This document shows, piece after piece, positions 45,684-57,262 of a DNA stretch of 64,000 nucleotides. The stretch is from Molanna angustata (Eukaryota; Arthropoda; Insecta; Trichoptera; Molannidae). The DNA lies in NCBI GenBank assembly GCA_963576475.1, contig OY754964.1:47752861-47816860 (forward strand), in the 5' to 3' direction. The notes under the pieces were generated by a model. The model saw only the letters and a list, made by a program, of their open reading frames with translations. It did not search any database and was not told the DNA's origin. Positions within the stretch are counted from its first letter, which is position 1. Each line of letters begins with the position of its first letter. Both the position numbers and the translations under genes were made by a program.

Positions 45684-46310
45684 TTATATTGCTCTACGAA
45701 ACAAAGCTGTTTTCAGTCCTTTAGAGAAAGTGCTCTTACTATTTGCACTGCGGACATCTAGAGGCAATTTATTCCACTTTATAGGACCACTCACACCAAA
45801 GCATCGACCATAGTAAGCCGCTTTATTGGCTCTGTCCAACTCCTTTAGGGAGTTGGTACTCTGTGATCCAGAAGACCTAAGTGTGAGATGCCTCCCAGAG
45901 AGAGCTTTTCTCTGACACAGCTCTTGTATGTATTGTGGCGCAAGGTTATTTAAAGCATTAAACACAGTTAAGCAGATTTTGTAGTCAACTCGCTCTGGAC
46001 ACTTCAACCAGTGCAATTCGTTAAGTAGTGGAGTTATGTGACATCGTTTTTCCGCTCCATAAATGAGCCTTGCCGCTGCATTAAACACCATCTGTAATCT
46101 ATTGAGCTGATACTTTGGCAATCCATCATAGATGCCATTACAGTAATCTAGCCGAGACACAACGAATGCATTTATAAGTGTTTTTGTCTCATTTTTGGGC
46201 AAGCTTCGACGAATGTTTTTCAGTTGTCTTAGTTGGAAAAAGCATGAACTGACTGTTTTAGAGATTTGCAGGTCAAGTGTACACCCAAAAACTTGACACT
46301 TGCAGACGGC
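45684..46310 (-). pseudogene. L2/CR1-like LINE reverse-transcriptase C-terminal part
   Basis: The minus strand reads SSCFFQLRQLKNIRRSLP, ALINAF-type FVVSRLDYCNGIYDGLPKYQ, LNRLQMVFNAAARLIYGAEK, CHITPLLNELHWLKCPERVD, YKICLTVFNALNNLAPQYIQ and GPIKWNKLPLDVRSANSKST before a stop at 45684. SRLDYCN, LQxVxNAAARLI and LHWLxxxxRVxYKI are hallmark blocks of CR1/L2 elements after the catalytic site. The frame is uninterrupted; 5' truncation removed the endonuclease and the FADD motif. The frame upstream of about 46310 is not RT-like. Confidence 0.9.
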
Positions 46311-46879
46311 AAGAGTTATTAAATGTGTAAACTCTGTGAACCAAATTAATAATGTATCACAGTTATATATTCCATTCATAAAAATTGGCTTTTTATTTAG
46401 TAAAGTACGGGAAAGGAAATAGCTTTTGCATATAAACACATAATATACTATAGATTGCCATCTACTATCACAGTTTGACATTACATATCAGACACCTATA
46501 ACATGTTGACAGTACCTACATTGTTCAATTTACTCACACATATTATTTAGGAGTAACCTTTTCACAATGCCTGCAAAATCTATATATTATGTAGGTACCT
46601 TCTCTTTATGTTCACTTCACGTTATTTACATAACAGTAATTTAAAACTTTTACATAACATTGAACTGTATTCTAATTCGTGAACTCAAATTATATGTAGC
46701 AGAATGAACAGTGATAGACTTGCATATACAGCAGTCTGCAAAATTACCCCTGGACCCCGTCTATCAGAATGACTGACGAAGAGATGGAGGGACAGTCGTA
46801 CTTCGTTATCATAGGAAATAAACCTAAAAAAAATAGGAGCATAGGTTCTGTTACACAAAAAAATGTGAATTTGTCATTT

Positions 46880-47060
46880 ATCATTTTTTCCACCATCTTT
46901 TTAATAATTTTATATAATTGTAGCCATTATATTTTATATTGTTGTAGCCATTATATTGTATTCATAATTTTTACCATTTTTTCCATAATTTTTTTAATAT
47001 TTTTATATGATTGAAGCCATTATATTTTATAGTACATATTTTAGTCATGATTTTTAAATT
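46880..47060. repeat. Degenerate AT-rich repeat
   Basis: GTAGCCATTATATTTTATA and TTTTTAATAATTTTATATAA units recur three to four times. The interval 46482-46879 before it has nothing recognised. Confidence 0.65.
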
Positions 47061-47360
47061 TTTTTTTATATAATTGTATTGTGTTAATATGTGTATGTTT
47101 ATATTGTATTCATAATTTTATGCGAAAGAAATAGCCATCATGACAAAGGCTTTGCCTAGTTTGATGGTGATTAAAACACCTTAATGACACTGCTTTCTGC
47201 ATCACTGTATAATATATGTACATGTTAATAATAATATGAAATAAAAGTGTATCAATATTTGTCAGACATGAATAAATAAATGAAATGAAATGAAATATTT
47301 AATCTGTGCTCTGTTTTGTTGTGGGCATCTTTGCCTTTGTAATTAATAAAAATAAAAATA

Positions 47361-47557
47361 AACACTTCCTTGCACACTGCGCAAGTGGCGAGTTTATTGC
47401 TGTATGGCAATTTCTTCCAACTAACCAGTGTTTCCAGCCCAGAGACGCAATATTCGCGTGAAAAATGATTTTAAATAAATTTCTCCTCTGCTGGGAATCG
47501 AATCCAGGAAGCACGCACAGAAACCGAACGGCTTACCAACTGTGCCACGGTGGTGCC
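47361..47557 (-). mobile_element. tRNA-derived SINE family B, near full length
   Basis: Minus strand: GGCACCACCGTGGCACAGTT (A box), B-box-like GATTCGATTCCC, AGCAGAGGAGAAATTTATTT, CACGCGAATATTGCG, GGGCTGGAAACACTGG and GCGCAGTGTGCAAGGAAG. Confidence 0.88.
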
Positions 47558-48419
47558 CCTTTAATTTAATTTATTTCAATGCAATTTAATGCAGTATTAT
47601 TCATACATTATGACACGTGGGATTTAAATCGTAATATGAGTTTCCATTGGTCGATGCTTCCTTCTACTCCCCATCCTACCTTTCTCCCTTCCCATCCTGT
47701 TTTCAAAATTGTTAAAATGTTTTCAAAATTGTTAGCATCTTGTAATACATATATTTTTGAATAATATAATTGGCAATATAAAAATTATGATTATTTTTTT
47801 GTATATTTATTTCTTGTTTCCTGTTGTATTCTATAAAATTAATAAAAAAAAACAAAAATTAAGAATAGGAAAAAGAAATTATATGTAGTTCCTCTCTTCT
47901 TATCAACAATAACGTTTACTTTCATTCTTTATCTCTTCTAATCCCTTTCCACGTGTATTTTAAATATAGTGAAACAATATTTTTTTGTATAATTCTTTTT
48001 TTTTCTTTTTCTATTAATTGGTATATTATATCTTATTTTGTATTGTTTCTCAGACAACTAACAGGTACAATATTAAATATTAAATTATACAATTTAATAC
48101 ATCTAGATATAATAACATTGCAAATAATGGTATTTAAAATAAGATGCGAAGCTTTAACAACTTCACTAGGTTGAGAACCTGCTCTGAAGCAGTTTATCGT
48201 TGATATTTTGTGCAATCTCGCAACCATGATGAGAAAAGGCGTAATTCAGATTACGAAAAACGGCAAAATTCGTTGTTTTGGTGATAAATCTTTGCCATCT
48301 TGTCCGGAAGAGCTGAGGGTCGAAGATTCGTGTCATGTCCACTGTTTTACCTCTAGATACATTTCATATTACTCACAAGAGCGTTAGGTGCGAACAAATA
48401 CAATTTTATGACATCATCA
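47558..48419. other. Unassigned AT-rich stretch
   Basis: No motif or terminal repeat recognised; short frames only. Confidence 0.4.
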
Positions 48420-48721
48420 TCATGAGCTTGACAGCCCTGGGTGGGCCTTGGCTGAGTCCAGGAGTCTCCTCCATTCCCGTCTATCCGTTCTCCAGTTTCT
48501 AATGTATGATGCGGATGCATCCGCATCGACACTGTCCATCCATCGAGTTCTTGGTCTTCCTGGTCTCCTTCGACCTTGTGGCACAGAGATTGTGAGGCGT
48601 TTTGTGGGGTTGTCGTCGTCAATTCAGATTATGTGACCAGCCCATCTCAAGTGCCCTATCTTGATGTAACTGATCACATCGAGCTCTTCATAGATCTTAT
48701 ATCGACGAAGCTACAATGAAA
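48420..48721 (-). pseudogene. LINE C-terminal fragment, family K
   Basis: The minus strand reads RRYKIYEELDVISYIKIGHL, RWAGHII, a stop, IDDDNPTKRLTISVPQGRRR, PGRPRTRWMDSVDADASAS, YIRNWRTDRREWRRLLDSAK and AHPGLSSS then TGA at 48420-48422. The layout (LRWAGHI, GRP.TRW, NWR.DRREWRRLL) is that of RTE-like C-termini. The sister copy at 56324-56745 shares the DSAKAHPGLSS ending. One stop only, so relatively young. Confidence 0.85.
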
Positions 48722-49637
48722 TACACTTTTAATAATATTTACTATAGTAAAAGTGGAGGATCTGTTCCGGGCAGCATAGGACATTTGAGGTTTTTGTCAC
48801 AGTGATTACCAATGTCGGTAGTAAGCAAAACAAATAAACTATTTGATTACTGATATTTCAACTATATTCTTCATTGGTTATTGTATAGATTTGTTCATCG
48901 ATATTGAGTGAGTTATATGTAATTATAATTCATAATTTTTATACGGATCATAAGTTCGGTTAGTGTATTCATGAATGTTAGCAGCTAGATCCGTTCGAAT
49001 AACTGTATATGGCAATGGTAAGTGATTCGCCCGCAGTTGCTTTTATTAATTTCACTACTTGGCAATTTTATTAATCAAGAAAAATGTTTTTTTTTTCATC
49101 TTCTCGCATCGAGAGTCAACGAACTCTGGTGAACTCGAGAAGTGAATTTTGGTTTCAATACAAAACAACACCAGGCTGGCAGTGAGAGCAAATTTGGACT
49201 TAACTAGACGTAAGCGAAAAATCACATCGCTACGTTCAGCTGGAAACAATATTGTACATAACTATCATGCTCAGAGAGGAAGTTATTTTAGACTGTTTCA
49301 TTTATAATGTATTACATCTAGCAATAATACCTCAAGTGATTTGCTAAGAGTTGGATGTGAAATATATCAGTAATCGATTATAAATTGTTCACATAGAAAA
49401 GTTTTATGGGTAAATAGTCAATAAATAAAAAAATATTTTATTGATTTTTCCTGGATATGATATATTATGTAGCTTACAAAATATGTCGCATTACATCTAC
49501 ATGCTTTGAAATGTCCAGAAAGAGTAGAGTAAGTTATTCTAGAGAGTCTGCAGGATTCTGTATCAAGAATGTTGTAGTAAAATGTGTCATCCAAAAGACA
49601 TCCTATATTGAAAAAAAATTAAAGGAATTGGATAGAG
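48722..49637. other. Unassigned stretch, no gene seen
   Basis: No convincing frame, SINE head or inverted repeat. Confidence 0.4.
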
Positions 49638-49640
49638 TTA

Positions 49641-50204
49641 AGCGCACTTTACATGGACGAGGTTTTCAACGGATTTTTCAACACGATGAAATAGAACTGT
49701 GGAAAAATAGAACGTGTTCTATTTTTCAACGCGTTTTGTATCGTTTTTCGCAAAAAAGAAATCTCTAAAATTATTCTTTGCCGACGAGTCAACATCAACA
49801 TGGCTGCCGTTTGTGTTGTGTTGACTTTGACGTTCGCGGTATCCTTTGTATATTTGGCATCTCTCGACCAGAGAGTTTTAAAACAAAAAATAAAAAGCGA
49901 GGGTCCAAAAAAAACCAAATCGTGTCCAATTCAAGTCAAATGCCGGGTAGTCAAAATGCAAAGTCAAACGAGAGAAAGATATAACATTGTTGAACAAAAC
50001 GCGGAACAAGTGAAAAACAAAATGATGCTATTTTTCACATAAATGGCATATTTCATTTTTTCGTATTTTCTATAATAGGGGTCGCAAATAAAGCAGAAAA
50101 GAATTCTCGTGTAAAGCGATGTTTTGAGTAACCTTTATTTTGAATGCTGTTTAAAGCGTTGAAAATCGGACCGCGTTAAAAACATCGTTAATGTAAAGTA
50201 AGGT
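49641..50204. mobile_element. Second Harbinger-like element, short
   Basis: Imperfect terminal inverted repeats, about 23 of 31 matching: AGCGCACTTTACATGGACGA and the inverse of TTAACATCGTTAATGTAAAG-like sequence at 50165-50204. TTA on both sides (49638-49640, 50205-50207) is a candidate 3 bp duplication. Subterminal GTTTTCAACG and CAACGCGTTTT repeats recur. It contains an 80-codon frame resembling a transposase start. Confidence 0.55.
49800..50042 (+). CDS. Short frame, possible truncated HARBI1-like transposase N-terminus
   Basis: ATG in a favourable context (CAACATGG) opens MAAVCVVLTLTFAVSFVYLA, SLDQRVLKQKIKSEG, then ESQTRERYNIVEQNAEQ-type MQSQTRERYNIVEQNAEQVK and NKMMLFFT before a stop. 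RERYNIVEQ...KxxMMLFF resembles the conserved stretch ahead of the catalytic domain in HARBI1-type transposases. The first 22 residues alone would look like a membrane anchor. Location between Harbinger-like ends favours the transposon reading. The DDE domain is absent, so it is not functional. Confidence 0.35.
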   Translation: MAAVCVVLTLTFAVSFVYLASLDQRVLKQKIKSEGPKKTKSCPIQVKCRVVKMQSQTRERYNIVEQNAEQVKNKMMLFFT

Positions 50205-50207
50205 TTA

Positions 50208-51140
50208 TTTAGCAAGGCTACATAATGAAAAATCAGGGTTTCCGTTTAGATGGACCTTTGAAGGCGAATAAATTATATCCTCATATACGAGGATCTCAGA
50301 TTATTGACACCTTCAGTAACTTACTTAAAACTATTTGTTTTGATCAAACTCCCTTAGAATGATTATGTGTCATTAAAGTTCTTACTTTTCCAATCCATCT
50401 GTTCTTTATAAGGAATTTAGCACTGGTCATGGAATGGGGATGTCCAGATCTTCCATATCTTTGATGTCACAAAACGAGGCTTTACAATGAATCATTATAA
50501 TTAATTTCAAAAGAGTTATTAAAAGAATCGTTTGAATACCCATATCTCAACAAGATGAGGACTAGGGTTGAACCTCTAGAAAGAATAAGAAACAAGGATG
50601 GTTCTTGGCAGTGAGCTTGAGAGATGGTCACAAAACGAGATTACCTAGAAGACGTCATAAAGGAGATCGTGATAAAGGAGGTCCTGATTAAACAATTCTC
50701 ATCTTGGTATAGCGGATGGAAATTCAGCTTGATATTGACTGATATGAAAAAGAAAGAGGGTTCATACTTTCTTACTTCTTTGGTAACATATTGAGAGAAG
50801 AGAAGTATCAACTGCAACAACTAATAGTGAAAGGAAGATAACAATGAAGGAGAGGGCCAGGGATCTGAGAAATTTCCTAAGTTTGAGGCAGCAGTTCAGA
50901 AAAAAACACTACATTGCTGTTTAGGGCCGTAGTAAAAAATATGGAGATAGCCCTGATGTTCTCCAACCTCCCCAGAGAAAGACGGCACTTAAGAAGAATA
51001 TTTTAAATATTATTCTCAGAAAGATAACTTGCTTGCAAGCTCCAATTCGTTCTACTGATGGAAATAGGCCATTCTAAAACTTTACAATTGTATTCTATTT
51101 CGCGATGTTTGCTGCGATCCATGACCCGCATGCTGGACAA
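50208..51140. other. Unassigned; possibly older retroelement debris
   Basis: Less AT-rich than its surroundings in 50540-51060 (GAAGACGTCATAAAGGAG, AGAAAGACGGCACTTAAG) but no frame longer than 60 codons and no motif. It lies directly next to the decayed RTE copy. Confidence 0.3.
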
Positions 51141-51361
51141 TACCATCTGATGTACACTTTTTTAGTGGTCTTCCTCTATTGTTTGTCCAGGGCCTTCTCG
51201 TCAGGATTCTACATAGGTGACCATCTGACACTGTCTTGTCTCGTCACGTTCCTCGCCCACTGCTACAGCCTTGCTGTTCTTTCGGCGATGACCGTTACCT
51301 TTGTTCGAGGCCTAACCTCCTCATTTCTGATTCTATTGCGAAGACTGACACCCAACATTTG
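51141..51361 (-). pseudogene. Decayed RTE-clade C-terminal fragment
   Basis: The minus strand reads QMLGVSLRNRIRNEEVRPRT, KVTVIAERTARL, a stop, QWARNVTRQDSVRWSPM, a stop, and further broken sequence. It matches residue for residue the RTE at 40491-41489 (QMLGVSLRDRIRNEEIRRRS, KVTDIAERVGRLKWQWAG). At least three stops and a damaged GRP region show an old copy. The plus-strand frame at 51105-51380 is its shadow. Confidence 0.88.
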
Positions 51362-51365
51362 TCTT

Positions 51366-52250
51366 TACATTAATAAATAAAGATTTAAAAAGATAAAGAA
51401 ATTGATTGACGACAGATAATATACCTTCAACGCAACGCACAAGCTCGTATTTATAACTAGATACAATATTGTATTAGCATTAATGGGATGGGTGGATTGT
51501 CATGCCTCGGCACTCTCTCAACGTATGAACTAATTAAGACTATTCAATAAGCCACGGCAAGTGAAACATATATGTAAAAATAACAATGTGCACATAAATT
51601 GAAACGAAAGTGCATGTTGTGTGAAGTGTAGGTACATATTAGTGAGGATGTGTGTGTATGTACCTATGTGTGTGTGCAAAGGCTGGGATGATTCTCCTTG
51701 CGGTGGTTGTAGCAGAGCGGAACGATAGCAACCAGCTACCAGCAAGGTAACTCGAGGTCACGCACTGACGACAGGGCAGTTAGTAGACGATAGCACACTG
51801 AAGTGCGGTACGCAGAGCGCTATGATACACAGGTGTTTAAAAAGGCAAAAATTATTTGCGGTAGCGCAATTTAATACGATACTTTTATTTAATTATTTAC
51901 ACAGAATTATGAAAAAGAATATATAATTTCACGTTGTATTTAATAAGTTTGCAAACGCGACTCTCATTCACCGGTATAGCTCAATTCCGAGCATCGTCAG
52001 AATGGTGAACTTAATCAAATAAAACGCAAATTTTCATTTATTTTTTTTCATAATTCGATGTGACATTTTTTTTATCATCGAAAAAAAATATATTTACTAT
52101 GTTAATACTTATTTTTACAATCACTGCGAAACTGGTCGAATAAAATAATTTAAATTTGAGGTTAAAAAAATGAAAAAAATCATTCAATTTTACGATCGAA
52201 AGTACTTGATGATACTCCATTTTATATGTAAAATTAAAAAATAAAAATTA
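51366..52250. other. Unassigned stretch
   Basis: A GC-richer part at about 51700-51840 (GTAGCAGAGCGGAACGATAG) could be remnant tRNA-like or retroelement sequence but lacks a B box. Nothing else recognised. Confidence 0.35.
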
Positions 52251-52535
52251 GCTGTGAGGCACCGGATTAGAATAGTGCTTCCACTCTTTTCTATTATTGT
52301 TTTTGAGTGTCCCGTAAGAGCCAGGTAATCGAAAATACAACAGGCAACAATAACATCTCACATAGTTCAGCAATGAGGTTCACCACCCATTCTGAATATA
52401 GTGCCTTTTTAGGTGAGACGAGACTGGTGTGTGGGTATACACAGATATGTTGTGCTCCCTTTTATATGGCAATGCACACCCGCACATCTTTCGCTGGTTA
52501 CCCCACATTGTGGGATATGCCGTGATGGTATGAAT
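52251..52535 (+). repeat. Dispersed repeat family D, fullest copy
   Basis: GCTGTGAGGCACCGG, AGTGTCCCGTAAGAGCC, AATCGAAAATACAACAGGC, ACATCTCACATAGTTCAGCA, GAGGTTCACCACCCATTCTG, TGTGTGGGTATACACAGAT, then TTACCCCACATTGTGGGATA, TGCCGTGATGGTATGAATG and an A run. The 3' end matches LINE J's TTACCCC...GGGATATGGCGTGATGGTATG. Confidence 0.85.
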
Positions 52536-54594
52536 GAAAAAAAAATAAAATAAAAATAAACGCATTTACTTATGATGTTACTATTTATTTTTATTTGTGT
52601 GCATACTGGAACCGGTCGTAATTACCGGTTCCTGTATGCACATTTTAGAGTAGTTTCGTATAAAAAGAAGAATTACAGTAGTAAAAGAATAAATATTTTT
52701 ATTTAAATGTTCCTTAAAAATTCTTAAAGTGCTTGCAGTGCATTTTTACACGTGTAGGTATAAAACACGAGTCACAAAAATAATTTAAAATAGAAAATGA
52801 TCTTATTGATATTGATTTAACTTTTTTCAGCTGGTTATTGCTTTATTTATTTAAAGCTGACGAGGATTTTATTCTAAACGTAACCAAATTATTGTCAGAC
52901 TATATGTCAGACTGAATAAAACATTTTTTAATTTCAGTTAAAGTACAAATTGTTCTCGCGTGCCTCATAAATTAAAATCTAACCTAATGTAACGGAAAAA
53001 TCGAAAAAAGTCATATAAGTATACTCTTTAGGGTACTTGTTCGAGAAAGAGGCTCATCTACACTGCAACCGTATATTTTGGATCAATACATTTATCAAAA
53101 AACTGTTTTTCCACTTTTTATGTCAATTATTAATTAATGAGATACAAAATCATGAATTATTGTTTCAAAACACAATGTACATATTATCTTCTATATATTA
53201 ATACGTGAAGCGAAAAGTTTGGTTCCCCTTTTAAGCAAACTGCCCGCAAGGAGGAGTGTTAGATATGGCATACTTAAAGATCTTATTGGAGGAGGACTGC
53301 ATAAAGACAATATTTATATAAAGTATGCGTGATAATTACATTAAATAAAATCAAAAAATATTTCACATCACACCATTGATTGTTTCTTAGAACGTGAAAG
53401 AGGAATAATACACCGCGTAGTATAAGTTACTGTGACCAAAATGCTAAGCTGGTGGCACACAGTCACAAAGCATTATTCATACCTATGTATCCCCTTCCTT
53501 TCATGATCGTTGTTTACGTTAAAGGCTAGCGTCAATACAGGCGCAGCGGACGGAGCGCATCAGACGGATTTTAGAATTATTTGTATAGGAATTCATACAA
53601 GTGCGTCCACTGATCGGTTGCGGACGGAGCGCGAGCATCTATCTGTCATTTTTGTATGTGTACGCAAGTCTTTAATTGTCAATGTGGTACCTACCTAAGA
53701 ACCAGTTGTTTAAATTCAAATTTCTGAACATTGTAAAGGAAAATACATAAATCGGGTTCAATGACTTTGCAAACATAAAAAAATAATATTTAAATTTAAT
53801 TACAGTTGAATTTTGACCTCTGCGCGATCTCTAGCAATTAATAAATATTCGTCATATTTTATTTCTCTTCAGTTAACGGGTTGAAATAAAAAAAAAACAT
53901 TTTTAAACATTATAAAATAAAAACTCTCCACGCAAATGAGAAAAATGTTCCTGAGAAAAAAACATATAAGTTTTTAATTCTAAGCCTTGTAGCGCCTCTG
54001 TTTTCTACAGTTGGATGGTAATAATTATGCAATTTCCTTAGCGCGCGTGTCGCTCATCACACGTGATGGTTGATGTGATGTTCTATCATGCAATATAACT
54101 TACTTTTGGAGGATATTGACATCGTATCGGTCTCGTCTAGCTTGGCCTTATCATAAAGTGTTGCTGACCGTCTGCTGAGAATATTTCAATTATTTTTTAT
54201 TTGCTTATTCATTCGTCCTTGCACAATCTGTTCTAGTCAATCTGTCCTCCATTTGTCCTGATGTCGTTATTTAGTTCCATATGATTTAGAGATCTCGTTC
54301 ATTTCAGTTCCTCATGCCGAGGATCGACAAATCTTCGTAGGTACATATAAATAAATAAACAATTCCTAGCACCCTGCGTAAATAACGATTTTATTAATCA
54401 CTGTTTATTCAAATATTAAGGGTGGGCTTTTTCAATAAAAAAAAAAGTTAAAAAAGTTAAGTTAAAAAAGTTAGAGTTAAAGTTAGAATTATAGTTATCG
54501 TTACCACTGTATACCACATAAATGGGTTTTTTCAACATTTAACTGCGCATTTAGCCCGTAACTATAGCCAGGAAAGTAACCAGCCAAAAATTAG
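52536..54594. other. Unassigned; possible Helitron 5' remnant near 53190
   Basis: TCTATATATTAATACGTGAAGCGAAAAGTTTG-type sequence at about 53190-53222 resembles a Helitron 5' end, but no CTAG-hairpin partner was found. 53530-53680 carries GCGGACGGAGCGC repeats, perhaps subterminal repeats of a DNA element. A 50 bp piece near 54361-54410 resembles the SINE B tail in reverse. Confidence 0.3.
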
Positions 54595-55045
54595 TATAGT
54601 TAAGGCACTTGTATACTCTGGGTATACGGATGTACACAAAAATGCACACTAAATTACCTTCTTATGTATGAAACAGGAAAAAATATTGCATATCACCTAA
54701 TCTGTGACATACAATACAATAAAAATTTGGAGGTTTTTTTCTAAATAGCAAGAATATTAATTAAAATATTATAATAATAAAAAACTCAGCTGGTAGATTA
54801 TCATATTCTCTTTCGATTGAACCTTGCAGTTTTTTTAGTTACGTACAGTAAAAAAATAAAAAAAGGTTTTACTACAACTAATTTTACAAGAAAAGTATTA
54901 AAGAAATTCAAATTTCAAAAAACTAATGCAATAGAATTAAGATGTAAATACAAACTCTCCTTTATTTTAAAGACGTATCTTTTGAGGGTATTAGGGAAAT
55001 TATTTTCAAAACATACTATATTGCCTACTATAGCCTCATAAATTT
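54595..55045 (+). repeat. Dispersed repeat family H, copy 3
   Basis: Collinear with 34206-34700: ATGTATGAAACAGGAAAAAA, GTAGATTATCATATTCTC, CAATAGAATTAAGATG, AAAGACGTATCTTTTGAGGG, GCCTACTATAGCCTCATAA. Confidence 0.72.
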
Positions 55046-55855
55046 TTGGTAATTATTTTTGTTCATGAATGACCATTTGACGTTTGTATGGGTCGATTTC
55101 GTCATTTTTTTTGTGCATATCAAAACACAGTATAATATAATTATGTTAGTACCTAATATATACGATGAGATGATAATGGAATACGTATTGAAAAAAAAAA
55201 GGAAAAAAAAAGAGTGGTTTGGGCGACTGCGGAGTTTTAGCCCGATGACGCTTGTATAAAGAAATAGCGAGATATCGCAAACATTATTTATTGTTAAACA
55301 ATAAATTAATTTAACAATGAAGTCAGTGAGACGAAATAAATACAATATTTATACAGAAAACAAATTATTATTAATTGAGTAAGTAAAATAAATAGAAGAA
55401 TCAAGATGCACAATCTTTCAAAACTTACGTAAGTAATTTCATTATATAGAAACGATATGAAGGAAAAAAAATCCGACTTACAGTGAAGTTTATATTCAGT
55501 TACAATAATAGTTGAGTGTTATATTATTTGTTGTACTTAATTGTAATTAATATCATAACTCAAATATATATATATTTTTTTAGCTTTTAGTATATAATAT
55601 TAATCTCTTTTCAGAATCAACTGTAAATACATACTTTGTGGACAGTTTTTTTGGCCTTGATTAATTACTCATTGTTTTATGTTCATATAAAACATGTTTG
55701 TCAGGATATAATAGTGTGGAGCTCAGTCCCTTTTCTCACCCCGGATAGGTAAACGGCTCGATGTTGTGTAGGTTCGCATGAAGATAAAGTAGGTATTTAT
55801 TATCTATTAAAGTTCCCGTTGATAATGTGTATTTTGTTATACTTACTTATATACT

Positions 55856-56063
55856 TTACGAGTCCGAGTACTTCACCACTAGGCCACCCCGCTCCAGAAT
55901 TCAACAGCCGCAACGACATTGTCAGTGACCATCATCAGGTCTTCTACATCGCACCTCACTGGCATATCTCCACCGATGAGGAGGTGTTCGTCAGACTGGA
56001 TCCCGCCATGATTGAAGGAGACACTCTCTTCAACCCTTATACTTACACCTGCTGGTGACACCG
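55856..56063 (-). other. Unclassified frame next to an A-box-like motif
   Basis: Both strands are open for about 60 codons and moderately GC-rich (CATCGCACCTCACTGGCATA). On the minus strand the lower end reads GGGGTGGCCTAGTGGTGAAG, a good tRNA A box, but no B box follows. Possibly the end of a repeat joined to a SINE head. The interval 55046-55855 holds nothing recognised. Confidence 0.3.
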
Positions 56064-56323
56064 ACGTGTAATCTATTAAGTGTCTTCTATGTTTATATCC
56101 CGGTTAATAGTATAAGCTAGGGTAGTTAATGTCCCAGTTCCAAACTTTCCAACAGGTCGACATGTTCTCCACTGTATCGTGCTTGTCAGAGATCTTTCCT
56201 TGCCCTAGCTGTTGGTAGTTTAAGGGGATGTTATTCCAATGAAACTTTTCCTTGATTTTAGTCTTGCTGCCGGTGGTTTGTGACTAAATTTTGCCATACA
56301 AATTGTACGTGACGATGTCATCA

Positions 56324-56745
56324 TCATAAGCTCGACAGCCCTGGGTGGGCCTTGGCTGAATCCAGGAGTCTCCTCCATTCCCGTCTATCCGTTTCCTTCA
56401 TTCTCCAGATTCTAATATTTACTGTGGAAGCATCGGCATCGACCCTGCCCATCCATCGAGTCCTTGGTCTTCCTGGACTCCTTCGACCTTGTGATACTGT
56501 GTGAGGCGTTTTGTGGGGTTGTCGTCGTCTATTCGGATTATGTGACCATCCCATCTTAAGCGCCCTATCTTGATGCAACTGATCACATCGGGTTCTTCAT
56601 AGGTCTCGTATAGTTCCCTGTTGTATCGACGACGCCAACCATTATTCTCTTTTATTGGCCCGTAGATCATTCGAAGGATCCTTCTCTCAAAAGCCGCTAT
56701 GGATCCTTCAGTTTGTTTAGTCATCACCTAGGTTTCGGAAGCATA
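56324..56745 (-). pseudogene. LINE C-terminal fragment, family K, frameshifted
   Basis: The minus strand begins YASET, a stop, VMTKQTEGSIAAFERRILRM, IYGPIKENNGWRRRYNRELY, ETYEEPDVISCIKIGRLRWD, GHIIRIDDDNPTKRL. It then loses frame through a deletion of about five bases relative to 48420-48721 and resumes with GRRSPGRPRTRWMGRVDADA, RIWRMKETDRREWRRLLDSA and KAHPGLSSL. The stop after YASET is where the family has Trp. Two damages in ~420 bp indicate moderate age. Confidence 0.88.
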
Positions 56746-56884
56746 CGACGATGATGTCGAGATGATGATGATACGAGACGATGTCGCCACTAATTGCTAA
56801 AATAAAATTAAAGATGAGGTACATACTGCTATAATGATTGTATTTTTTATATAAAATAAATTATCTTGTAGGGGTGTTTTACTT

Positions 56885-56965
56885 ATTATTTATTTAATTT
56901 TATTTTTCAAAGGACAGCACACAGTACTTGCATACAATTATAAAAAGTAAATAAGTAAAAATACA
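56885..56965 (-). repeat. LINE-tail repeat family G, copy 2
   Basis: TTATTTAATTTTATTTTTCA followed by AAGGACAGCACACAGTACTT and GCATACAATTAT, matching 37741-37830. Confidence 0.65.
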
Positions 56966-57046
56966 AATATGACATGTACCTCTTACGTACTATACCTAAT
57001 GTCAAAAGAAGACAGTAAAATAGTATTTAAAAAACAATTTAAAAAC

Positions 57047-57262
57047 AATAAATTAAAATTACAAATGACTTTGTTTACACCACTAGTGAGTATTTAGATA
57101 TAGTTAACTAGTTGCGGAGCTGACCCGCTCCCTCATCAGAACAAACTAATACTTTAGTATTAGTTTGTTCTGATGAGGGAGCGGGTCAGCTCCGCAACTA
57201 GTTAACTATATCTAAATACTCACTAGTGGTGTAAACAAAGTAATTTGTAATTTTAATTTATT
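57047..57262. repeat. Near-perfect palindrome, ~107 bp arms, 2-base centre
   Basis: Arms 57047-57153 and 57156-57262 are reverse complements with about one internal mismatch (AAATGACTTTG against AAATTACTTTG), centred on TT. They contain CTGATGAGGGAGCGGGTCAG, TAGTTAACTATATCTAAATA and CACTAGTGGTGTAAACAAAG. The right outer flank continues as AAATGTGCCACAAAAGTATA, shared with 26740-26880. Confidence 0.93.

Noticed and set aside
51105..51380. Plus-strand frame looking like a membrane protein
   Set aside because: Shadow of the decayed minus-strand RTE fragment, which has clear homology.
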